The notes under the pieces were generated by a model, which was given only the letters and a program-made list of their open reading frames with translations, ran no database searches and had not been told where the DNA came from. Position numbers and translations under genes: made by a program. DNA of 64,000 nt from Candidatus Dechloromonas phosphorivorans (GTDB lineage: Bacteria; Pseudomonadota; Gammaproteobacteria; Burkholderiales; Rhodocyclaceae): assembly GCA_016709495.1 (NCBI GenBank), contig JADJMS010000008.1, positions 29,488 through 93,487 of the forward strand. Reading direction: 5' to 3'. Positions 9,080-18,105 of this stretch are shown in pieces. Position 1 is the stretch's first letter. Each line of letters opens with the position of its first letter.

Positions 9080-9640
9080 ATGACAAACAGTAAATCGCTC
9101 TCTCTTGGCTTGTTGATTCTGACAGCGGCGTTCGCCAGCCAAGCCGTGGCCGCCGATGCGCCCAAACGCAAATCCGGTCTCTGGGAAATGAAGACACAGA
9201 TGTCCGGGATGCCGGCCGGGATGCCCAGCCGCGGGCCAATCCAGATGTGCGTCGATCAGGCCAGCGACAACGTCATGCAGGAAAAGGCCAAGGAAAAATC
9301 GAATTGCTCGGTGATGGACGTCAATCGTGGCGTTGGCAAGATCACCATCCATTCCGTTTGCAAACATGAGGGCACCACTGCAACCACCGATGCCGTGATC
9401 ACCGGCGACATGGACAGCAATTACAAGAGTGACATGACTATCAAATACAGCCCGCCACAGAGCGGTATGGATACCATGAAAATCTCTCAGGAAGCCCGCT
9501 GGCTAGGCCCCTGCAAGGCCGGTCAGAAACCCGGCGACGTCATCATGCCGGGTATGCCGGCAATGAACCCCGGCAACATGCAGGAAATGATGAAAGATCC
9601 GAAAGTCCGCGAAATGATGAAACAACAGCAAGGTAAATAG
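9080..9640 (+). CDS. DUF3617 domain-containing periplasmic protein
   Basis: 186 residues with a clear Sec signal peptide (KSLSLGLLILTAAFASQAVAA). The mature part begins APKRKSGLWEMKTQMSG, the typical 'GLWE' opening of DUF3617. Cys residues at QMCVDQA, SNCSVMD, HSVCKHEG and LGPCKAG probably form disulfides. The C-terminus is Met-rich (MPGMPAMNPGNMQEMMKDP, MMKQQQGK), which could bind Cu or simply be flexible. ATG 9080 is preceded by ACGGAGA at the right distance. Function of the family is unknown. The rhodanese gene follows 50 bases later. Confidence 0.8.
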   Translation: MTNSKSLSLGLLILTAAFASQAVAADAPKRKSGLWEMKTQMSGMPAGMPSRGPIQMCVDQASDNVMQEKAKEKSNCSVMDVNRGVGKITIHSVCKHEGTTATTDAVITGDMDSNYKSDMTIKYSPPQSGMDTMKISQEARWLGPCKAGQKPGDVIMPGMPAMNPGNMQEMMKDPKVREMMKQQQGK

Positions 9641-9690
9641 TCTAACTTGCCAGACGCTATAATTAGCGTTTGCTTATTTCGGAGACTCTC

Positions 9691-10134
9691 ATGCGTCGAC
9701 TACTACTTTCCCTCTGCTTGGTATTGGCCACAATTTCTGTTCAGGCAGAGGTGATTGATATCGATAACGCCGAGCTGGATCGACTGATCAAGAGCGGCGT
9801 ACCGGTAATCGACATCCGGACACAACCGGAATGGGAAGAAACCGGAATTATCGGTGGAAGCAAACTGAATACTTTTTTTGACGAGAAGGGAAAAGCCGAT
9901 CCCGCCGCCTGGCTGGAAAAGCTAAAGCCCATCGCCAAGCCTGATCAGCCAGTCATTCTCATTTGTCGCAGCGGTAACCGGACCAAACCGGCCAGCCAGT
10001 TCCTTTCGCAGCAAGCTAGTTACGCAAAGGTCTATAACGTTAAAAACGGCGTCAAAGGCTGGGTCAAGGATGGCGGAGCGCTTACGCCGGCTACCCAAAC
10101 CCTGGCCAGTTGCCGCGCTGCCAAGACTTGCTGA
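9691..10134 (+). CDS. Periplasmic rhodanese-like protein
   Basis: 147 residues: signal peptide MRRLLLSLCLVLATISVQA, then one rhodanese domain with the Asp-Ile-Arg start VPVIDIRTQPEWEETGIIGG and the active-site loop CRSGNRT, which carries the sulfur-accepting Cys. Single-domain rhodaneses move sulfane sulfur between thiols; export suggests a periplasmic role in sulfur or redox handling. ATG 9691 is preceded by GGAGA. The last residues (LASCRAAKTC) contain two more Cys. A small Cys-rich frame begins inside its 3' end. Confidence 0.85.
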   Translation: MRRLLLSLCLVLATISVQAEVIDIDNAELDRLIKSGVPVIDIRTQPEWEETGIIGGSKLNTFFDEKGKADPAAWLEKLKPIAKPDQPVILICRSGNRTKPASQFLSQQASYAKVYNVKNGVKGWVKDGGALTPATQTLASCRAAKTC

Positions 10135-10346
10135 GCCAAGCTGTTGCCCGCAAACGCTGCGCTTCCTGCGCCTGCTGGAACGGGCAACGCCAGCCCGGCC
10201 CGACGCCGGGCTGGGTCAATATTGATTCAGAGCTGGACACCGGCCTTTGTGTTGGTGGTGGCTGGGATGGCGATGAACGCCGCGCCCGCTCGGCTTGCGG
10301 GCACTGGAAAATCTGGCCATTAGTGGCTGACCAACATAGCAAGTAG
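10128..10346 (+). CDS. Small Cys-rich hypothetical protein
   Basis: About 72 residues, overlapping the end of the rhodanese gene by a few bases, so translation could be coupled. It contains CASCACWNGQRQPGP, then TGLCVGGGWDGDERRARSACGHWKIW. The spaced Cys residues and the ARxACGxW ending look like a real metal-binding mini-protein rather than chance. No ATG is available; TTG 10128 (or TTG 10110) is assumed. No function is proposed, and it could be a spurious frame. Confidence 0.4.
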   Translation: MLSQAVARKRCASCACWNGQRQPGPTPGWVNIDSELDTGLCVGGGWDGDERRARSACGHWKIWPLVADQHSK

Positions 10347-10379
10347 AATGCGCAGCCCCTCGCTGTTTTCAAGGCCACC

Positions 10380-11396
10380 ATGTCCTCCCCGCTGATTCCC
10401 CTGCTCGCCACCGCCTTTGAAAATCGCCGCGAACTGTTCGCCCGTCTCCACGCCGAACAAACCAACGCCTATCGCCTGTTTCATGGCAGCGCTGAAAACA
10501 ACCCCGGTTTGACGGTTGACCGTTACAACGATCTTCTGCTGATCCAGAGTTTTCATCAATCGCTGTCCAGCGAAGAACGACAAGTCATCAGCGATTTTTA
10601 CGCCAAGGAAATCCCCGGCCTGACTGCTGTTTACAACGACCGTAGCCACGGCAATTCGCGCATTTGCAACCCGCTACTGCCACAAGAGCTCGGCGAAGCG
10701 CAGAAACAGCGCAAGTTCAGCGAAATCGGTGTGCGCTATCTGGTTCAGGCGCGCCACGGTGGCCAGGACCCCTGGCTATTTCTCGACATGCGCGCCGGCC
10801 GTCGCCGCATCATGCAGGAAGTCGCCGGCAAGACCTTGCTCAACCTTTTTGCCTACACTTGCGGTATCGGTGTTGCCGCTGCCAAGGCGGGGGCAGCCTA
10901 TGTCGTCAATGTCGACTTCGCTGAATCCAGCATCAATGTCGGCAAGGAAAACGCCCGCCTCAATAACTTGCCGATTCGCCTGCGCTACGTCCAGAGCGAT
11001 GCCTTCGCTGCGATGCGCCAACTGTCCGGTATCGGCCAGCCGAAAATGGTGCGCCGCAAGCACATGCCGGTTTTCCCCAAGTTGGAAAAACACAGTTTTG
11101 ACGTCGTTTTTCTCGACCCGCCGCGCTACGCAAAAAGCCCGTTTGGGGTAGTCGACATCGTCAATGACTACGCCGCGCTAATGAAACTGGCACTGCTGTG
11201 CACAACGGAAGGCGGCACGCTGATCTGCTGCAACAACGCCGCGCAAATTTCACGCGACGTCTGGGCTGACCAACTGCAACGCTGTGCCGTCAAAGCCGGA
11301 CGGCAGATTCGTGAAATCGAATGGATCACGCCGGAAGCCGATTTCCCCAGCCTCGACGGCCAACCACCGTTGAAAATTGCACTGCTGCGCGTTTAG
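10380..11396 (+). CDS. Class I SAM methyltransferase, RlmI/RlmK-like
   Basis: 338 residues resembling the catalytic part of RlmI/RlmK-type 23S rRNA cytosine/guanine methyltransferases. N-terminal RLFHGSAENNPGLTVDRYND matches the 'EGD-LPGLIVDRY' block of that family; then QDPWLFLDMRAGRRRIM, motif I LLNLFAYTCGIGVAAAKAG, acidic strand VVNVDFAESSINVGKENA and catalytic motif FLDPPRYAKSPFG. The N-terminal PUA domain seen in RlmI is missing, so this is a shorter relative and its target nucleotide is uncertain. It ends convergently with the next gene, overlapping by 4 bases. Confidence 0.85.
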   Translation: MSSPLIPLLATAFENRRELFARLHAEQTNAYRLFHGSAENNPGLTVDRYNDLLLIQSFHQSLSSEERQVISDFYAKEIPGLTAVYNDRSHGNSRICNPLLPQELGEAQKQRKFSEIGVRYLVQARHGGQDPWLFLDMRAGRRRIMQEVAGKTLLNLFAYTCGIGVAAAKAGAAYVVNVDFAESSINVGKENARLNNLPIRLRYVQSDAFAAMRQLSGIGQPKMVRRKHMPVFPKLEKHSFDVVFLDPPRYAKSPFGVVDIVNDYAALMKLALLCTTEGGTLICCNNAAQISRDVWADQLQRCAVKAGRQIREIEWITPEADFPSLDGQPPLKIALLRV

Positions 11397-12565
11397 TACT
11401 GCGCTGAAATAAGCAGGTTGCGCGGCGTCAGTTGGCGTTCGCAAAAACGGCCAATTTTGACCGCGTAGCCTTGTTGTTCGAGATAGCAGGCCAGATCGAG
11501 CACTAGCCAGATTTCCAGTGGCCGGCGAAAGGCGTGGCGAACGATGGATAGCCTCATCACTTCGCGCTGCCGCTGCCAACCACGCTGCTCAAAGCCAGCC
11601 AGCAAGTTAGCCGATGGAACAATGAGGTTTTCGCGCTGTGCCATCAAATTGGCAAATTGTGTGAAATCACCGCGAAACCAAGCCGGCGGAACCGGTTTGA
11701 AGCTGCGATAGGCTGAGTCCTCACTTAATTCCCGGCGCAGGGTATCAAAACCCAATTTCCAGGCCATTTCCTTGTCGCGCTGCCGGGTCAGGCGCGGCGA
11801 GGCGGTTACGGTTTCGGTCACGGCCAGTCTTGTATCGTCACGCGTCAGAGTGGTTTTCAGGCTGGCTGAAAGTGGCTGATAAACATCAGCAACCCCTCGG
11901 TAGTAGCAGCATGGCGCAATATCGAAACGCGCCACGCCGGCCGCAGAGCCCCCTGTGATCAAGCGCCGATGCAAATCGCCGCAGGCATGCAAGGCCACCG
12001 CATGCTGCCCTGGTTCAAAAGCATCTGTTACGGTCAACGCGTTATTACAGGCAAATTTTTGCCTCACCCTGCCTTTCGCTGCCAGTTGCTCGCCGGCCTC
12101 GCACAAGATCGGGTCGATCTCCAGACTGGTCACCTCAAGTTGCCATTGCAAGGCCAGCAGTCGACCAAGATGTCCCTTGCCAGCACACCAGTCGAGAACA
12201 GGCAGATCGGCAGGTCGTGCCGCTGCGGCAAATGCCTCAATCTGACTTTGCTTGCGACCTGGAATTTCCCAGGCCCAGCGTGAGCCATGTTCGATCAATG
12301 GTGCAGCAACATGCGCCGGCATCTCACTCAGCACAGGGAGTTCGGCAATTTCCGGAAAATATTTAGCCAACAAATGGCTGGCTGCCTGGCCATCATGATT
12401 CAGCTGCTCTGCCGCGCCATCGTCAAGCGCAAGCAATTCGGCCGCCAGGGCGGGCTGCTCGCTAGACCATTGCGGGCGAATTTCGCGGAAGGGCTGTGGA
12501 TGCCACAGCCCATGCGTACTTTGCAAAAGAGCATCCAGCACCCGCTGGCGCTCAGTCAGCCTCAC
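11393..12565 (-). CDS. Methyltransf_32-type SAM methyltransferase
   Basis: 390 residues. A helical N-terminal region (about 1-115) precedes the methyltransferase core: motif I PVLDWCAGKGHLGRLLAL (about 125-142), VTSLEIDPILCEAGEQLAAK, then VALHACGDLHRRLI and FDIAPCCYYRG. The HACGD...PCCYY arrangement places it in the same broad group as the protein at 3568, although they are too different to be recent copies. Its start overlaps the stop of the solute-binding gene upstream by 4 bases (ATGA), so the two are translationally coupled. Substrate unknown. Confidence 0.8.
   Translation of the reverse strand: MRLTERQRVLDALLQSTHGLWHPQPFREIRPQWSSEQPALAAELLALDDGAAEQLNHDGQAASHLLAKYFPEIAELPVLSEMPAHVAAPLIEHGSRWAWEIPGRKQSQIEAFAAAARPADLPVLDWCAGKGHLGRLLALQWQLEVTSLEIDPILCEAGEQLAAKGRVRQKFACNNALTVTDAFEPGQHAVALHACGDLHRRLITGGSAAGVARFDIAPCCYYRGVADVYQPLSASLKTTLTRDDTRLAVTETVTASPRLTRQRDKEMAWKLGFDTLRRELSEDSAYRSFKPVPPAWFRGDFTQFANLMAQRENLIVPSANLLAGFEQRGWQRQREVMRLSIVRHAFRRPLEIWLVLDLACYLEQQGYAVKIGRFCERQLTPRNLLISAQY
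12027..12038 (+). repeat. Dispersed 12-mer GTTACGGTCRAC, exact copy (A form)
   Basis: Lies inside the methyltransferase gene on the opposite strand, where it is read as Leu-Thr-Val-Thr. Confidence 0.85.
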
Positions 12566-14706
12566 TTTACCGCCGCGCGCTGCTCGCGCCGGCGATAGCC
12601 GAGATACCCCGGCACGACGGCCAACAGAATCACCAGCAGGCCAAGCAACAGGGGCCAGAGTACCGGGCGGTTCCAGGCCAGCCGTGCAGCCGTCCGCTCC
12701 GCTGCATCGATCCGCTGATACTTGAGAATGTTGTTGCCGACATCATTCGGCTTGCGATTCTTCAGCCAATGGTGACCCAAGGTGTAACTCTTGGGATGCA
12801 GCCCGAAAACCCAAGGCGCATCGTGTTGGAGAATACCGGTCATCTGGCGGACGATCTGCAAGCGTTCCGGCGTGTTGTCCATATTCTTCATTTTGACAAA
12901 CAGGCGGTCGAACTCCGGGTTGGCATAGTTCGAAGCATTTTCACCGCCCTTGGCCACCTTGCCTTCGTTGCCATCGAGCAGGAAAAAGAAGTTTTCCGGG
13001 TCCGGATAATCGGCATTCCAGCCCAGGTAATAGAGTTGAATATTGCCCTTGCGCACCTTGTCCTGAAAACGATTGAAGTCCGTCGTGCGCACCACCAACT
13101 GTATATCGATCTTGGCAAATTGCCGGGTCAGCCAGTCGAGGCGGGATTTTTCGCCCATGCCGCCGCTCGTCGTATCGAGATTGACGACCAGCGGCTCGCC
13201 GGTTTTTTCGTCGCGGCCATTGCTGTAACCCGCTTCGCTCATTAACTTTTTGGCAACCTCAACCGACTTACGCTTGGGCTTGCCATCAACCCAGTCATAA
13301 ACCACTTTGTCGATGCCTTCTTCACCCGCTTCATAGCCAAAGATGCCCGGCGGCAATGCACCTTGCGCCGCAATACCGCGTCCGTTGGCGAAAATGGAGA
13401 TGTACTCTTCCTGATCGATGGCGATGGAAATTGCCTGCCGGAGCTTGGTCGAGCGCGACGAAAGCCCGCCCACCACGGGATCAAGCATATTGAAGCCCAT
13501 GTAAAACGTTGAAGTTTTGACCGAGGTCAGCAGGCGGATGCCCTTGTCGCGCATCTCGTCACTCAGCGCCACGTCACCACCGACATTGACGCGTACGGCT
13601 TGATCAAAGCTGTCCGAAGAAATGCCGGAAGCGTCGAAATAGCCCTGCAGGAATTTGTTCCAGTAGGGGATCGCTTCCTTTTCGCGGGTAAAAACCGCCT
13701 GTTCGATAAAGGGCAAGGGCTTGCCGCAATCTTCGAGCAACCCCGCCTCCCGGTCGCCCGCCTCACCTTCGCAGGGGTAAGTCTGGCCGTGGAAATTGGG
13801 GTTCCGCGACAGCACCATGCGCCGGTTTGGGTCATTTTCCGACAGCATGAATGGCCCGGTCCCGACTGGCCACCAGTCCAGCGTCAGGTTTTTGGCTGCC
13901 ATGCCGGGCTGGGCGTAGAAACGATCAACCTCACGCGGCACTGGCGCAAAGAACGGCATCGCCAGCCAGTAAAGAAATTGCGGATATTTGCCCTTGAGCC
14001 GGATGCGCCAGGTATGGCTATCGACCTTTTCAACGCCAGAGAGCGGGTAAGCATCAAGATCCAGCCAGCCATCAGTAGGCAAGGTTTTTGCCGCCTTACC
14101 CAAGTCTTCGCCCAGCGCTTTCAGTCCGACAATCTTGTCCGCCATCATGCCGAAAATCGGCGAATGCAAACGGGGATGCGCCAAGCGTTTTAATTGGTAG
14201 ATGTAGTCATCAGCAACCAGTTCGCGCGTGCCGGCTTGTGGAAAATCTGCGATTTTCTGCCGGCCATCGGCGATATTTTTACCCAAATATTCCGGTTGAC
14301 CGTAACGGTTCATCGCAAACGCCGGATGCGGCTGAAAACGGATGCCCTTTTTGAGTTTCAGCTCATAGAGACTTTCAGCAATCGATTCCGCTGGCGCATC
14401 CGCCGCAAGCTCCCTGCCCTGCGCATCGAAATATCGTGCCTGCGGCACCTGTTCGACCGTGCTCGGAATCAGCTGATAAGGCCGTTTGAGGTAGTGGTAT
14501 TGCAATGCAGGTTCATAAATCTGCGCGGTAAAGGTGATTTCGTCTTCGGTATAGGACTGCGCCGGATCAAGATGTTTGGGGCGATCCGTGAAAGCCGTAT
14601 AGAGAATATTGCGCCCGGCATCACTGGCCGGATAGGGGTCATTCCACGCCTGGCCACAGCCGGCAAGAAATATGAAAGAAATAAGACAGGCCGCAATTTG
14701 TCGCAT
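12562..14706 (-). CDS. ABC transporter substrate-binding lipoprotein, family 5 (oligopeptide type)
   Basis: 714 residues of the SBP_bac_5 family (DppA/OppA-like). A lipoprotein signal ends in the lipobox FLAGC (Cys17). Family blocks: TAFTDRPKHLDPAQSYTEDE, LKKGIRFQPHPAFA, WPVGTGPFMLSENDPNR, TKLRQAISIAIDQEEY and YYLGWNADYPDPENFFFLLD, which together bind a peptide-like ligand. Two oddities are seen: the protein is about 150 residues longer than usual, and it ends with a membrane helix (VLWPLLLGLLVILLAVVPGYLG) plus a basic tail. It would therefore be held at the inner membrane at the C-terminus as well as by lipid. No permease or ATPase gene is adjacent. Confidence 0.85.
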   Translation of the reverse strand: MRQIAACLISFIFLAGCGQAWNDPYPASDAGRNILYTAFTDRPKHLDPAQSYTEDEITFTAQIYEPALQYHYLKRPYQLIPSTVEQVPQARYFDAQGRELAADAPAESIAESLYELKLKKGIRFQPHPAFAMNRYGQPEYLGKNIADGRQKIADFPQAGTRELVADDYIYQLKRLAHPRLHSPIFGMMADKIVGLKALGEDLGKAAKTLPTDGWLDLDAYPLSGVEKVDSHTWRIRLKGKYPQFLYWLAMPFFAPVPREVDRFYAQPGMAAKNLTLDWWPVGTGPFMLSENDPNRRMVLSRNPNFHGQTYPCEGEAGDREAGLLEDCGKPLPFIEQAVFTREKEAIPYWNKFLQGYFDASGISSDSFDQAVRVNVGGDVALSDEMRDKGIRLLTSVKTSTFYMGFNMLDPVVGGLSSRSTKLRQAISIAIDQEEYISIFANGRGIAAQGALPPGIFGYEAGEEGIDKVVYDWVDGKPKRKSVEVAKKLMSEAGYSNGRDEKTGEPLVVNLDTTSGGMGEKSRLDWLTRQFAKIDIQLVVRTTDFNRFQDKVRKGNIQLYYLGWNADYPDPENFFFLLDGNEGKVAKGGENASNYANPEFDRLFVKMKNMDNTPERLQIVRQMTGILQHDAPWVFGLHPKSYTLGHHWLKNRKPNDVGNNILKYQRIDAAERTAARLAWNRPVLWPLLLGLLVILLAVVPGYLGYRRREQRAAVK
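14295..14306 (-). repeat. Dispersed 12-mer GTTACGGTCRAC, exact copy (A form)
   Basis: Inside the solute-binding gene, read there as Arg-Tyr-Gly-Gln. The only exact copy not preceded by T. Confidence 0.85.
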
Positions 14707-14792
14707 GGCGTGCAGTTTAGCAAATCAGCGGTTGACCGCCTGCCTGAGATTTGCCCACAATGGCTTCAATCAAACAACGCAGAGTGACCGGA

Positions 14793-15248
14793 ATGCTCGA
14801 CAGCAACATCCCCGACTTTTCAATGCCCGCCACCAGCGGCCAGACTTTCAGCCTGAATGAACAATTGGGCAAGATTGTTGTGATCTATTTCTACCCCAAG
14901 GACAGCACGCCGGGTTGTACCACCGAGGCCCAGCAGTTCCGAGACCTATACGAGCAATTTGTTACGGTCGACGCCGTTTTGCTCGGTATTTCTCGCGACA
15001 GTGTCAAATCACACGAAAACTTCAAAGCCAAGCAAAGCCTGCCATTCGAACTCGGTTCCGATAGCGACGAAGCCGTGTGCACGCTGTTTGGCGTCATGAA
15101 GTTGAAGAACATGTACGGCAAGCAAGTACGTGGTATTGAACGCAGCACCTTTGTCATTGATAAAAGCGGCGTGCTGCGCCGTGAGTGGCGCGGGGTCAAG
15201 GTGCCCGGCCACGCTCAGGAAGTTCTGGATTTCGTCAAAACTCTCTAA
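14793..15248 (+). CDS. bcp: Peroxiredoxin, BCP/PrxQ type
   Basis: 151-residue thiol peroxidase that reduces H2O2 and organic peroxides. The thioredoxin fold shows VVIYFYPKDSTPGCTTEA with peroxidatic Cys42, and the conserved Arg near GVLRREWRGVKVPGH. The resolving Cys that E. coli BCP has five residues later is replaced by Gln47; another Cys at about 96 (DEAVCTLFG) could act instead, as in other PrxQ subtypes, or an external thiol is used. ATG 14793 starts at the conserved LDSNIPDFSMPATSG; earlier in-frame codons are possible. The PhoH gene follows after 20 bases. Confidence 0.88.
   Translation: MLDSNIPDFSMPATSGQTFSLNEQLGKIVVIYFYPKDSTPGCTTEAQQFRDLYEQFVTVDAVLLGISRDSVKSHENFKAKQSLPFELGSDSDEAVCTLFGVMKLKNMYGKQVRGIERSTFVIDKSGVLRREWRGVKVPGHAQEVLDFVKTL
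14961..14972 (+). repeat. Dispersed 12-mer GTTACGGTCRAC, exact copy (G form)
   Basis: Inside the peroxiredoxin gene, read as Val-Thr-Val-Asp. Confidence 0.85.
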
Positions 15249-15268
15249 CCCTAACCCAAGGCCCAACC

Positions 15269-16696
15269 ATGCCGCGCAAACCCGCAGCCAGCAAAAAGCC
15301 CGCCGTTACCAAGATCTTCGTCCTCGACACCAATGTGCTGATGCACGACCCGAGCTGTCTTTTCCGGTTTGAGGAGCACGACGTCTTCCTGCCGATCATG
15401 ACGCTGGAAGAACTCGACAACCACAAGAAGGGCATGTCGGAAATCGCCCGCAACGCCCGCCAGACCTCGCGCATGCTCGACGAGTTGCTGGCTGACGATA
15501 GCGAGGCAATGGAGCTTGGTATCTCGCTTTACGAAGCTTCCAGCAAAATGGCCAGCGGCCGCCTCTTCCTGCAGACCGAAGCAATCAGTGCCGATTTGCC
15601 ACAAGGGCTGCCGACCTCCAAGGTCGACAACCAGATCCTGTCGGTGGTCATCCACCTCCAGAAGAAATTCCCGAAGCGTCCGGTCATCCTGGTGTCGAAA
15701 GACATCAACATGCGCATCAAGTCGCGCGCCCTCAACCTGCTGGCTGAAGATTACTTCAACGACAAGGTGCTCGAGGATACCGACATCCTTTACACCGGCA
15801 CCCGCGCCCTGCCCGAAAATTTCTGGGACAAGCACGGCAAGGGCATGGAATCCTGGAAAAAGGACAGCAAGACTTACTACAAGATCAACGGGCCACTGTG
15901 CCCACAGATGCTGATCAACGAATGCATCTGGCTGGAAAAGGACGGCTTCACGGCCATCGTCAAGGAAGCCTCCGGCAAAACTGCCGTGCTCGAAACCCTG
16001 GTCGATTACACCAGCCCGAAGCATGCAGTGTGGGGCATCACGGCGCGCAATCGTGAGCAGAATTTCGCGATGAACTTGCTGATGAATCCTGATATCGACT
16101 TCGTCACCCTGCTCGGTCAGGCCGGTACTGGCAAGACGTTACTGACACTCGCCGCCGGCTTGACGCAGGTTCTGGAAAGCAAACTGTTCGCCGAAATCAT
16201 CATGACGCGCGCCACCGTACCGGTTGGAGAAGACATCGGCTTCCTGCCCGGTACCGAGGAAGAAAAAATGGCTCCGTGGATGGGCGCACTGGAGGACAAT
16301 CTCGACGTGCTGACCCATACCGATGAGAAAGATAGCGGCCCTTACGGTGGTGAATGGGGCAAGGCGGCGACACATGACATGATCCGCTCGCGGATCAAGG
16401 TCAAGTCGATGAACTTCATGCGCGGCCGAACCTTCTTGAAGAAATTTCTGATCATCGACGAAGCGCAGAATCTGACACCGAAGCAGATGAAAACCCTGAT
16501 CACCCGTGCCGGCCCTGGCACCAAGGTAGTCTGTCTGGGCAACATCGCGCAGATTGACACGCCCTACCTGACCGAAGGCAGTTCTGGCCTGACTTATGTC
16601 GTCGACCGTTTCAAGGGCTGGGCGCACTCCGGTCACATTACGTTACAACGTGGTGAGCGTTCGCGCTTGGCGGACCACGCGGCTGAAGTGTTATAA
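15269..16696 (+). CDS. PhoH family ATPase with N-terminal PIN domain
   Basis: 475-residue fusion of a PIN ribonuclease domain (FVLDTNVLMHDPSC near residues 17-30, MTLEELDNHK, VDNQILSVVIHLQK, VILVSKDINMRIKSRAL) and a PhoH/RecD-like ATPase (Walker A GQAGTGKTLLTLAAG at about 282-296, Walker B FLIIDEAQNLTPKQMKTLIT, motif GPGTKVVCLGNIAQIDTPYL). Such PhoH2/YlaK-type proteins are ATP-dependent RNA-unwinding ribonucleases. The PIN acidic residues (Asp20, Glu and Asp in later motifs) are present, so it should be active. ATG 15269 has no strong Shine-Dalgarno but lies directly before the conserved PIN start. Followed by a terminator. Confidence 0.92.
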   Translation: MPRKPAASKKPAVTKIFVLDTNVLMHDPSCLFRFEEHDVFLPIMTLEELDNHKKGMSEIARNARQTSRMLDELLADDSEAMELGISLYEASSKMASGRLFLQTEAISADLPQGLPTSKVDNQILSVVIHLQKKFPKRPVILVSKDINMRIKSRALNLLAEDYFNDKVLEDTDILYTGTRALPENFWDKHGKGMESWKKDSKTYYKINGPLCPQMLINECIWLEKDGFTAIVKEASGKTAVLETLVDYTSPKHAVWGITARNREQNFAMNLLMNPDIDFVTLLGQAGTGKTLLTLAAGLTQVLESKLFAEIIMTRATVPVGEDIGFLPGTEEEKMAPWMGALEDNLDVLTHTDEKDSGPYGGEWGKAATHDMIRSRIKVKSMNFMRGRTFLKKFLIIDEAQNLTPKQMKTLITRAGPGTKVVCLGNIAQIDTPYLTEGSSGLTYVVDRFKGWAHSGHITLQRGERSRLADHAAEVL

Positions 16697-16713
16697 TTCG
16701 TTTCAATAACTAA

Positions 16714-16743
16714 AGGGGCCGTGTCAGTGACACGGCCTTTTCG
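16714..16743 (+). terminator. Intrinsic terminator after phoH gene
   Basis: Stem GGCCGTGTC / GACACGGCC with a 3-base loop, then TTTTCG. Confidence 0.85.
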
Positions 16744-16778
16744 TTTCAGCCACGGGCTGTCTCTGCCGGAGGAAACTT

Positions 16779-18102
16779 TTGAAACGTCGTAACTTTTTAG
16801 CATCACTCGCTGCATTCTCGCTGTTCGGCTCTGAAGCCTGGGCCGCCAAGAAGCAAAAGACAAGCGCCTCCAAAGCCAGCTCAAAACCCTCCTCCGGGAA
16901 GGCGAAAGCCAGCAAAGGTGGAAAACCGGGAAAACCCGGCAAGGCAGGCAAAGCCGGCAAGAGCAAGGGTAGCAACCGTGGTCGTGTAGCTCATGAAGTG
17001 GTTCAGGAGCCACGTCCGCGTGCCCCTGTAGCCCACACCGCAGATGATCCGGTTACGGAAACCCCGCCACAGGGTACGTCAGCCAGCCGCCTGCCGCCAG
17101 TCAAGGCAGCCGAGCCGCCGTCCGAATGGCGCGCTTACGAAATCACCACAACCGTTGCGCTCAAACCGAGCAAAGGGCTGATCAAGCTTTGGTTACCACT
17201 GCCACTTAATCAGGACACGCTGTTTCAGCGTACCCTCTCGCATACTTGGAGCGGAAACCCGGATAACGCCTCGATGCGCCGATTGCCAGACGGCAATCTC
17301 GAGATCCTGCACGCCGAATGGCTAGGTGTTAACGAGCCAACGCTACAAATCAAAACAACCGTCACAACTGCTGACCGCCATTTTGATGTCACCAAGCGTA
17401 CCGTTGCACCTGAGCGCGAAGATATCCTGCGGCGCAATCTGCAAGCTTCGCAATTGGTCCCCAATGATGGCCTTGCCCATCAAGTTGGCGAACGTATCGT
17501 CGGCCGTATCAAAGACCCGGTAGCACAAGCCAAGGCGGTTTATGACTGGGTTATCGACAACACCATTTACGACCCCAACCTGCCCGGTTGCGGTACTGGT
17601 GATGTGCGCAAGCAACTGATTCAGGGGCAATACGGCGGACGTTCAGCCGACATCAATGGCCTGTTCGTTGCCATCTGCCGCGCTATCGGCATTCCTGCCC
17701 GTTGCGTTTATGGCCTGCGAGTTGGCCCATCACGCCTATTCCGCAACCTCGGGCTGACCAGCGATGATGCGAGCCGTGGTCAACATGTACGTGCCGAGTT
17801 TTATGTGCCCGGTTACAGCTGGATCCCCGTCGATCCGAGCGATGTACGACGGGCAATTTCGCTCGAAGTGCTTTCGGATCGAGACAGCAAGCTGCAAGCT
17901 CTGCGCAAAGTTTTGTTTGGCGTCTGGGAAATGAACTGGATTGCCTTCAACGTCGGCAGCGATGTCACGCTACCCGGCAAATCCGGCACCCTGCCCTTCA
18001 TGCTTTTACCGCAACTTGATACCCTCGAAGGCCGGCGCAATGGCACCGACCCCGAGGGCTTCCCGCTACAGTATCAAGGCGCGCCGCGTAGAAGAGGCTT
18101 AA
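16779..18102 (+). CDS. Exported transglutaminase-like protein, frameshift near 3' end
   Basis: About 440 residues. A twin-arginine-like signal (MKRRNFLASLAAF...AWA) is followed by a Lys/Gly/Ser-rich spacer (residues 23-66), then a transglutaminase-like domain: AKAVYDWVIDNTIYDPNLPG, GGRSADINGLFVAICRAIGIPARCVYGL, and HVRAEFYVPGYSWIPVDPSDV. The His and Asp of the triad are visible, but Ser289 sits where the nucleophilic Cys is usually found (GGRSAD instead of G-x-CxD). The open frame would run to 18218 across the dnaB end. Removing one C of the CCC near 18062 gives FRYSIKARRVEEA and a stop at 18102, which I take as the true end. Confidence 0.75.
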
Positions 18103-18105
18103 GCC

